From: Candidatus Hemicellulosilyticus sp. P3 | Lineage (GTDB): Bacteria; Bacteroidota; Bacteroidia; Bacteroidales; P3 | Assembly (NCBI GenBank): GCA_001543385.1 | Contig: LPNH01000001.1 | Coordinates: 124,001 to 188,000, forward strand | Direction: 5' to 3' | DNA: 64,000 bases | Shown here: positions 35,984 through 45,000 of the stretch, piece by piece | How the letters are laid out: each line of letters opens with the position of its first letter | Position numbering within the stretch: position 1 is the stretch's first letter | Translations under genes and position numbers: made by a program | The notes under the pieces: generated by a model | Seen by the model: only the letters and a program-made list of their open reading frames with translations | Database searches by the model: none | Told to the model about the DNA's origin: nothing

Positions 35984-35991
35984 TATCTTCG
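35984..35991 (+). promoter_or_regulatory. -7 box immediately upstream of the symporter start
   Basis: TATCTTCG, a one-base variant of TAnnTTTG, ends only four bases before the ATG at 35996. Transcription from it would start at or next to the ATG, so the message may be leaderless. Confidence 0.45.
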
Positions 35992-35995
35992 CGTC

Positions 35996-37579
35996 ATGAA
36001 TAATGCAGCTTCCATGATAGGGGACGGGATTGCACGGGCGGTGACTGCAGTTAACGGTTGCGTGTGGAGTCCGCCTCTTGTTGTTCTGTGTCTGGCGGCA
36101 GGGCTCTATTTCTCTCTGCGGACCCGTTTTGTTCAGGTTCGACGCTTTGGCGAGATGTTCCGCCTGCTCTTCGGCAGCGCGGGCAAAGACAAAAAAGCGC
36201 ATGTCGGCATTTCGTCGTTCCAGGCTTTTGCCATGGCACTCTCAGGACGGGTGGGCACGGGAAATATTGTCGGTGTGGCCACTGCTATCGGATTTGGCGG
36301 CCCGGGCGCTGTCGTATGGATGTGGGTTATCGCCTTTTTCGGGGCGGGTAGTGCCTTTGCCGAGGCGACACTGGCGCAAATTTACAAGGAGAATCACAAC
36401 GGCCAGTTCCGAGGAGGTCCGGCCTACTACATCGAAAAGGGCCTTTGCAGTCCCTTTTTCGGGGCCCTCTTTGCGGTGTTGGCCGCCGTGGCATGCGGGC
36501 TTTTTCTGCCTCCGGTGCAGTGCAACGGCATTGCCCTCTCCTGCTCCCGTTCCTTCGCTGTCGAACCGTGGCTTGTCGGGGTGGCGGTGTCAGTGCTGAT
36601 AGGCTTGGTAATCATGGGCGGAGTCCGGCGTATCGCCAACGTGGCGCAGGTGGTGGCGCCAGTCATGGCCCTCATCTATATCGTCCTTTCACTCGTTGTA
36701 TTGGCTGTCCACTACCGTGTCGTCCCCGAAGTTTTCATGCAGATGCTGCGCGGTGCCGTCGGGGTCAATGAGGTGGGTGGCGCCCTGTTGGGCAGCACTG
36801 TCGCCTGGGGCGTGAAACGCGGCATCTACAGCAACGAGGCCGGACAGGGCACAGGTCCCATTGTGGCTGCCGCCGCCAAGGTGAGCCATCCGGTCAAACA
36901 AGGGCTTGTGCAAGCCTTCTCGGTCTATATCGACACCTTGCTTGTATGTACAGCCACGGCTTTGATGATCCTTGCCTGCAAGACTTACAATATCATCGAC
37001 ACAGTGCAGCAGACGGATGGCGGCACTGTTGTCGCCTATTTGCAACGCAATCCGGCGGCACCGCCGGGCGAGCCGGGTGTGTACTACACAACCGGAGCTC
37101 TTGGTTCTGTCATCGGGCGGCGTACAGGCGACATGGTTATATCCGTTGCACTTTTTTTCTTTGCATTCACCACCATCATGGCTTACTATTACTATGCCGA
37201 GACCAACCTTGTTTACTTGTTCAACCGTTGGCGCCGCCGCCGTTTGTTGCACCACCCCGACCGCTATGAGGCGTTGGAGCGTGCCGATGCAGAGTTCGGA
37301 GATGACCGCGGAGAGAAAATTGTAATCTGGATTTTGCGAGTCGGCACCGTTGGAGCGGTTTTTGCCGGTTCCCTCACAGGCAGCGGCATTGCCTGGACAC
37401 TGGGAGACATCGGTGTCGGCGCCATGGCGTGGATCAATATCGCGGCCATCCTGCTTCTTTCGCCAAAGGTGTTGCGTGTGCTGAAAGACTATGAAAAGCA
37501 AAAGAAACAAGGCTGTGAGCCGAAATTCAACCCCAAAGGGTTGAAAATTAAACATGCTGTTTTTTGGGAGAAGGAATAG
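35996..37579 (+). CDS. Alanine/glycine:cation symporter (AGCS family)
   Basis: It is a 527-aa membrane transporter that takes up alanine or glycine with Na+ (or H+). Family motifs are GRVGTGNIVGVATAIGFGGP early in the protein and GIYSNEAGQGTGPIVAAAAK in the middle, with at least eight or nine clear hydrophobic helices. A loop of about 70 residues (AYYYYAETNLVYLFNRWRRR onward) is charged and cytoplasmic. The start ATG at 35996 (MNNAASMIGDG) is preferred; the longer frame would begin inside the divergent promoter region. It shares a 137-bp intergenic region with the D-Ala-D-Ala dipeptidase gene. Confidence 0.94.
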   Translation: MNNAASMIGDGIARAVTAVNGCVWSPPLVVLCLAAGLYFSLRTRFVQVRRFGEMFRLLFGSAGKDKKAHVGISSFQAFAMALSGRVGTGNIVGVATAIGFGGPGAVVWMWVIAFFGAGSAFAEATLAQIYKENHNGQFRGGPAYYIEKGLCSPFFGALFAVLAAVACGLFLPPVQCNGIALSCSRSFAVEPWLVGVAVSVLIGLVIMGGVRRIANVAQVVAPVMALIYIVLSLVVLAVHYRVVPEVFMQMLRGAVGVNEVGGALLGSTVAWGVKRGIYSNEAGQGTGPIVAAAAKVSHPVKQGLVQAFSVYIDTLLVCTATALMILACKTYNIIDTVQQTDGGTVVAYLQRNPAAPPGEPGVYYTTGALGSVIGRRTGDMVISVALFFFAFTTIMAYYYYAETNLVYLFNRWRRRRLLHHPDRYEALERADAEFGDDRGEKIVIWILRVGTVGAVFAGSLTGSGIAWTLGDIGVGAMAWINIAAILLLSPKVLRVLKDYEKQKKQGCEPKFNPKGLKIKHAVFWEKE

Positions 37580-37671
37580 TCCTTTTCGGCCGCCGTGCCA
37601 TTTCTTGCATACGGGTGTCGTGAAGGCGTGAATATAGGGTGAAAATATTCTTCATTAACATGGTAATCAAT

Positions 37672-38910
37672 ATGCTACGTAATTTTCGCCGTGTTCTTTT
37701 GGCATGGCTGCCGCTGTCGGTTGCTGCCTTACAGGCACAGCCTGTGGAGTTTGACCGTTGGTTTGATGGGCGCACATTACGGATAGACTGCTTGCGGGAG
37801 GGCAATGCTGCGGGCGACACCGTGTGGGTGGAACGTTGGACAGACCGTGGCAACGCCTGGCATGGATCCCGCACGCAGTTGACGGACCCTTTCGACAACG
37901 GAGACTACCGGGTGGAGATGCGTGATGCAGTTTCGGGACGACTGATCTACAGCCGAGGCTACAGCAATCTGTTCCGCGAATACAAGGACACGCCGGAGGG
38001 ACGCCGCATTCCGGCACGCTTCGAGGAAACCTTGTTGTTGCCTATGCCTCGTGGCGCGGTGCAGATCGCATTGCAGAAACGCGATATTGCGATGCACCTT
38101 TACGATGCTACGGTGTTACATTTCGACCCTGCCGCACAGCAGCTGCAGCAGCCCGTGCAGAAGGCTCGGCCGTATGTGTTGGAACGGCATGGGAATCCGG
38201 ACAGGAAGGTCGATGTAGTGCTGGTGATGCAGGGTTATGACGGTCTGGATGGCGACAAGCTTCGTTCCGATATGCGCCGGATGCAGGAGGCGTTGTTCGG
38301 TCAGGAGCCCTTCACCTCGCACCGCACCGACTTCAATGTCTATGGAGTGTCGGCCGATGTCGGTGCCGCGTATGGCACCTTCGGCGCACAGCGTTATCTG
38401 ATGACTTTCGATCTTTGGCATCTTCATGACGCAATCGGCGCGACACCATGTGATTTTATCATTATAGTGGTGAATGACAGCACCTATGGTGGAGGGGCCA
38501 TCTACAACTTCTATGCCGTCACTTCGTTGCACCGACAGGCGGAGTTTGTCCTTCCTCACGAGTTGGGCCATGCCGTCGGCGGCTTGGCCGACGAATATGT
38601 CGACGAGAATTTGAGTTACGGGGCGATGCACCGCACCCCTCACGAGCCGTTGGAACCTAATATCACCAATTTGACGGATTTTGCCTCCAAGTGGCTGTCC
38701 ATGCTGCCGCCCCACACCCCGGTCCCCACACCGCCCGACGACATGGTGCCGCGAAACGAGTGTGGCCCGCTGGGTGTCTATGAAGGGGCTGGCTATGCGA
38801 CAAAGGGGCTCTACCGGCCAGCCATGCACTGCATGATGCGTGACTATGCCCCGTTTTGTCCGGTGTGCCGCCGGCGGCTCGAGGCTGTTTTCGGCCTATA
38901 CACACGATAA
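37672..38910 (+). CDS. Secreted metallopeptidase, family M64 (IgA peptidase-like)
   Basis: It is a zinc peptidase related to the IgA peptidase of Clostridium ramosum, a family common in gut Bacteroidota. The zinc motif is HELGHAVGGLADEY (HExxH), preceded by the typical VVLVMQGYD and DFIIIVVNDSTYGGGA segments. A jelly-roll-like N-terminal domain occupies about residues 25-165. The signal peptide (MLRNFRRVLLAWLPLSVAALQAQ) fits ATG at 37672; ATG 37660 and GTG 37639 are alternatives. There is no T9SS tail, so it probably stays in the periplasm or outer membrane. The substrate is unknown; IgA cleavage should not be assumed. Confidence 0.88.
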   Translation: MLRNFRRVLLAWLPLSVAALQAQPVEFDRWFDGRTLRIDCLREGNAAGDTVWVERWTDRGNAWHGSRTQLTDPFDNGDYRVEMRDAVSGRLIYSRGYSNLFREYKDTPEGRRIPARFEETLLLPMPRGAVQIALQKRDIAMHLYDATVLHFDPAAQQLQQPVQKARPYVLERHGNPDRKVDVVLVMQGYDGLDGDKLRSDMRRMQEALFGQEPFTSHRTDFNVYGVSADVGAAYGTFGAQRYLMTFDLWHLHDAIGATPCDFIIIVVNDSTYGGGAIYNFYAVTSLHRQAEFVLPHELGHAVGGLADEYVDENLSYGAMHRTPHEPLEPNITNLTDFASKWLSMLPPHTPVPTPPDDMVPRNECGPLGVYEGAGYATKGLYRPAMHCMMRDYAPFCPVCRRRLEAVFGLYTR

Positions 38911-38968
38911 AAAGGCAGTTACATTTCCCAGTTGTCTCTTTTGAAAAAAGATATCAACATTTTTTTTC

Positions 38969-38976
38969 TATCTTTG
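38969..38976 (+). promoter_or_regulatory. -7 promoter box for the giant repeat protein
   Basis: TATCTTTG, about 120 bases upstream of the ATG at 39097. The leader contains a small GTGCAA/TTGCAC inverted repeat (38993-39023). The long leader could allow post-transcriptional control. Confidence 0.55.
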
Positions 38977-39096
38977 CAATTTATATAAATATGTGCAAAC
39001 CGATTGCTTTTGTGATATTGCACTTGTAATCAGTTAAAAGTGTTAATCCTTGGGATCAGTCGGTCGAAAAAAGTAATTAACAAATGTTCTAAATAT

Positions 39097-42000
39097 ATGA
39101 TGCAAAGTCGTATTATCTCCAAGTGTCTCCTGATTCTCTTGCTTGGCCTTTTGCCGTTTTCCCGGCTGCAGGGGCAGACGCAAGTGCAACGAGGGGCGTA
39201 TTGTAGCGGTGTCCACGTGACCGATGTTGTTTCGCTACCGGGATTGACATTTACCATAGACACAGTTTTTTACAATGTAAACACTGGCCAGGCTCAGATT
39301 TATAATGTGAGCATCGGTGGTGTCTATAATTACTTGTATACCATCTATCCGAGTTATGACGTCACGGAGTCAGTTGACGAGTGCGACCGCTATACCTGGA
39401 ACGTGGGCGCGGTGACGCGCAACTATACCGCCTCCGCGACAGATGCAATCACCTTGCAAAGTGTCGATGGCTGCGATTCCATCCGTCGTCTCAACCTGAC
39501 CATCCGCCGTAGCACCGCGGCCACACAGACGGAGACAGCATGCGACCGCTTCGTATGGACAACCTCCGATCCGGACGTCAACGGACATACCAGTCATGGT
39601 ACCTATACGGCCAGCAGCAGCGGTGACCAGATTGTGCTGGAAAACGCTGCCGGATGCGACAGCACAGTCACGCTCAACCTGACTGTGCGTTACAATTCCA
39701 ATGCAGCCTACAGCGACAGTGTCTGCAAGACAGGTTTCACCGGCTCCTATACCTGGAATGAGGGCAAAGGCTATAGTGAGACCTATAGCCAGCCGACTGA
39801 CGGCTCGTTGGTGGAATATCTGGTGTCATATACCAACAGCTACAACTGCCCCAGTGTCGACACGTTGCGGCTGGCACTGTTCAGAAACGACACCCTTGTC
39901 GAACCCGCTCAGGTGCGTTGCGACAGCATCTGGTGGCACGGTGTCAAGTACACCTCCGGTGGTGATAAAGAATACGTCTCCCACGATGTTGTCGGAGGTG
40001 TCTGTGACAGTGTCTATCAGCTCAGTCTGTCCATCTACAGCGACAGCGCCGCTGACATGGAGCACCAGACGCTGGCCGGTGCCGCCACCTACAGTTGGCG
40101 CGGGCGTGATTATGCCATTCCGGCCGGTGACACCGTTCTGTGCGACACGGTCCTGAATGCAGTGCAGGGTGTCTGCGACTCGATGTTTTCCGTGATGGTC
40201 AGCAACTATGCCGTCGTCACCTTCGACACCATGTTCTGTGACGGGTATCGGTTCACTCCCCGTGGTGGCGGGGCCCCGTTCGATGTGACAGCCGACACCT
40301 CTGTTCGCGACACGCTGTCTGCGACCATCGACACCATTTTTATCTGGAATATCGACATACAGCCGTCCTATGCCTCTGTCATAGAGACAGTGAATCTATG
40401 CGATTCGGCACGTTGGTATGCCGACGGCTATGTGGAGGACTACAACAGCGACCCCGCCTCCAACCATACGGGCGATTCGCTCTATGTCGCTTCCACCGCT
40501 ATGCCTACGGTCACACTCAAGACATTCTCCAGCAACGGTTTGTGCGACAGTGTGGTGACAGTGAATCTGACCGTCTATCCCAGCTATACCGACACCCTGA
40601 CCACTCCCGTTGAGGATTTGGGAGCGCATTGCGGCACCTATACCTGGCATGGCATCGTCTATAGTGAGACGACAGACCCGGCTTGCTTTATGGATGCCTC
40701 GGTGCATGGGTGCGACTCGTTGGTGGCTATGAAAGTGACGCTTCGTCCCACGGGCGACAGCATCCGTGTGGTGGAGGATTGCGGCTCATACGAGTGGCAG
40801 CCTGTCGGGTTGCCACCGGTGATCTTCACGGCCGACACCCTCCACACCATCGCCGTGCTGCCAGGACAGGCCGCCAACGGCTGCGACAGCCTGCTGTTGC
40901 TGCAGGTCTATGTCTATCCCACCTACGATACGACCTATACAGTCACTGCCTGCGATCACTTCCAGTGGGTTAACGTCAACCATCCTACGCAGGATGCCGA
41001 CGGCAATCCTGTCAGCGATTCGCTTTATCGGGCCGATGCCACATTGGGCCCCGTCACCTACAACACCCATCCGCGCGTGTCGGAACATTGCGACAGTATT
41101 GTCACCATACAACTGACGGTTCTGCCCAACGACACCATTGCCGACACGGCGACAAGTTGCTACCCCTATCGATTCGGCGACTCCACCTACAGTGTGACAA
41201 CGGTGGTTTACGACACGCTGCCCGGTTTGGCGGCCAACGGCTGCGCTGTCATCGGAGCGCATCATATTGTCATATACAATCCAGTGTCGCGCTACGACAC
41301 GGTTGATGCGTGTTACAGCTACACATGGCTGAGCCACCGCCATACGCTGACAACCGACACCGTGGGCTATTTTGCCACTGTCCACGGGTGCGACAGTAAT
41401 GTTTACATGCATATCATAATCCACGACAGCACGTCCACGACAGAGACGTTGACCACTTGCGGCGACACCACCTGGCACGGGATTTATCTGGCTGAGGCGG
41501 TAGGCTCGACGGTGAGTTACGACACAGTGGCGTATCATCTGACAGATGTTTACGGTTGCGATTCCACTGCACACATACACTTGACTGTCAAGTCGCAGGC
41601 GTATGATACAGTTGCATTGAACCCTTGCGATCGCTACACTTGGCGGGATGGCAACGCTTATACATCCGACACGGTTGTGTCGTACCGTTCGCCCGGCATT
41701 GCCGCCAATGGTTGTGACAGCATCACCTATCTCGAACTCTCCATAAAATATAGCACTTACCGTCAGCTGGACACAGCAGTGTGTGAATCATTTGTATGGC
41801 AAACGACGGTGCCCGACACCAGCGGAGCAACTTTCCATGGCGAGTTTACGGCGAGCAACAACACTGCCCAGGTCTTCTTGGTCAATGCCGCGGGATGCGA
41901 CAGTGTTATCACATTGAATCTCACAGTCAATCATAACAATACAGGGGAGGACTCACTCGTCGTTTGCGATTCAGTCCTGTGGAACGGTTTGTGGTATAGT

Positions 42001-45000
42001 GCCTCGGGCGATTATACGACGACACTCCCCGGAGCCAACATCTATTCGTGTGACAGCACGGTGACCCTCCATCTGACGGTCAACAACAGCAGCGCCACCG
42101 TCGATTCCGTCGAATATTGCGACAGCTACACCTGGCCGATGAACGGTGCCACCTATGCACACAGTACACAGGTTCCGCAAGTCCGGTTGACCAACCGTTT
42201 TGGCTGCGACAGCACGGTGACCCTTCACCTCACACTGCATTCGAGTGACCGGAACGCCGTCGATGCTGTGTCGGCTTGCGACAGCCTTGTTTGGCACGGC
42301 GCCACCTATGCCGGCAACACACAATCGCCCACCTTCGACACCCTTACAGTGCATGGTTGCGACAGCACGGTGACCCTTCATCTGAACATCCGTCACAGCA
42401 CTGCCGGCACACTTGACACCGCTGTCTGCGATTCGGTACTGTGGCATACGGGTGTCTGGTACACCGCTTCAACGATATTTCCCGACACCTTGACAGGACG
42501 CAACGGTTGCGACAGCGTCAACAGGGTCCGTCTTACGGTTGTGACCCCCGTGGTGACCGACATCCATGAGTCCGCTTGCGACACCTACACATGGACGCAT
42601 AACGGCGCCACCTATACGCTGACAGGCGACTACCGAGACACCGTCTCTTCGTCGACGGGGTGTGATTCTGTCATTGTCTTGCACCTGACCATCCACCACA
42701 GCGACACGGTCAGCAATATATACAATACGGAAACACGCCACGAATGCAACAACTATGTATGGAACGGTTCCACCTACTGGCAGACTGGAATCTACCAATG
42801 GCGCACCACCGATATCCACGGTTGCGACAGCGTCACCTGGCTCAATCTGACCATCACCCCGTCGGGTCGCGACACGCTCTATCAAGCGGCGTGCAACAGC
42901 TACGACTGGGACGGGACTGTCTACACCGCCGACACGCTGTTTGTCTACGACAGCACCGTCAATGCCACCTGCAACATCTACCATTGGATTGACATTCACA
43001 TCGCCCGTGACACTGCGACAACGGAAATGCAGATGGCCTGCAACGCATACGAATGGACCGACGGCGTCAATTTCCGTTACTACTACACGGAGGACACCGT
43101 CGCATCCATCACCTTGCACCGCCCCTATTCGGGATGCGACAGCACGGTGACGCTCAACCTCACCGTCAACCATCCCACTGTGGGCTATGATTCGGTGTCG
43201 GCCTGCGACAGCTACTACGGCACCCCGTTGCAGCGCACTTTCACCGCGTCATTCGACTCGGTTATCAACCTCACAGCACTCAACGGCACACGCAACCGCT
43301 ACGGTTGCGACAGCCTGTTGCACCAGGTAGTCAATATCCGTCGCTCCTCATATCATCGTGTCGACACCGTGGTGTGCCAGGGTATAACCTGGAACGGACG
43401 TTACTACACCTCTGACATCTACGGCCCTGTCCAAGCCCGTGTCAACGACGAGGGGTGCCGCCATCTCGACACATTGAATCTTACCGTGCATCATCCCGAC
43501 ACAGCCGCCACCGACATACTGAGCGGATGCGACAGTCTGTTCTGGCACGGAGGGTGGTACACCGCATCCGGCATCTATTACCATACGGTCGACAGTGTGG
43601 CAAACGGTGTGTGCGACAGTGTCTATGTGTTGAACCTTACGCTCTATGCCACACAACACGACATGCTCGCCGACGGGGCCTGTTACAGCTATCAGTGGGC
43701 ACGGAACGGCCAGTCCTACACGAATCCGGGTCTCTACAGCCACATACGTCCGTCTGTCGCGGCGGGAGGATGCGATAGCGTCTATTGGCTCTCGCTCAGT
43801 ATCTATGGCGACGAATCGGAGCAGATATACAATGCGTCGTGCGACAGCCTGACGTGGCATGGCACCACCTATACCGCCACGGGCACCTATCGCTACAACA
43901 CGCAGTCGTCCCACGGCTGCGACAGTGTGGTGTGGCTCAACCTCACCATTCACCACGCCGACACCGCCTCGGCTCATCTTTACGAGACAGTGTGCGGCAA
44001 CTACATTTGGAAAGGTGCGGACTATCGGCAGTCAGGCATCTACCGCTACGACACACTGACCGTCAACGGATGCGACAGCACCGTCTGGCTCCATCTGACG
44101 GTCAACAGCTACGACACCATTGACACCGCTGTTGTGCGCGATGCCAACACCCGCAACTGCGACAGCTACACCTGGACGGTTGACGGTAGGGTCCACCACT
44201 ACACCGCATCGGGCACCTACTTCGACACGGTGGTGCCCAACGTCTCCCTTTGCGGCCAGCTCCACCGTCTGGACCTCACCATCCTGCAGAGCACGGCCGA
44301 CACAGTGGTGCGTCCGCAGTGTGGCAGTTGGACCTATAACGGAGTTCTCTATACCTCCGACACGATTATTGAGCGTGGCCGCGATGTGGGCGGCAACGCT
44401 GCGGGTTGCGACTCTGTCCATTACCTGCATATTGTCATCAACACTCCGGTCACCACTTACGATACGCATGATGTCTGCGACAGCCTGCTGTGGATTGACG
44501 GCAACACCTATACCGCAAGCAATTACACGGCCGTTTATGAAGTTCCCGGCGGCAGTGTCTTGACACAATGCGACTCGACGGTGGTGCTGCAGTTGACAGT
44601 GCGTAACAGCAGTGTCAAGGCGGACACCCTTGTGGGATGCGACCGCCGTTACTGGAGTCTGGTGGGCCGTACCTACTATGCCGACATTGACACGACGGTC
44701 AACTACACGGCGCTGACCGGTGTAGCCAATGCCGCCGGTTGCGACAGCTTGATTGCTATGCATATTTCCGTGCCCTCCAGCAGCAACACCGTCGACTCGG
44801 TGGTCAGCTGCGGTCCCTACCGTTGGTCGAACGGGGTCCGCTATCTCTCCAGCATCGACGGGCCTGTCTACTTGGATCGCAACAGATATGGCTGCGACAG
44901 TACCGTGACCCTCCATCTGGAGGTCTATCAGCATGTAAGCCGATATGAGGTTGACACGGTGTGCGATTCGGCCGTATGGCACGGCACCGCATACTTCACC

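Noticed and set aside
38993-39023. Riboswitch in the leader of the giant gene
   Set aside because: Only a six-base stem with a long loop is visible; no known riboswitch core could be traced.
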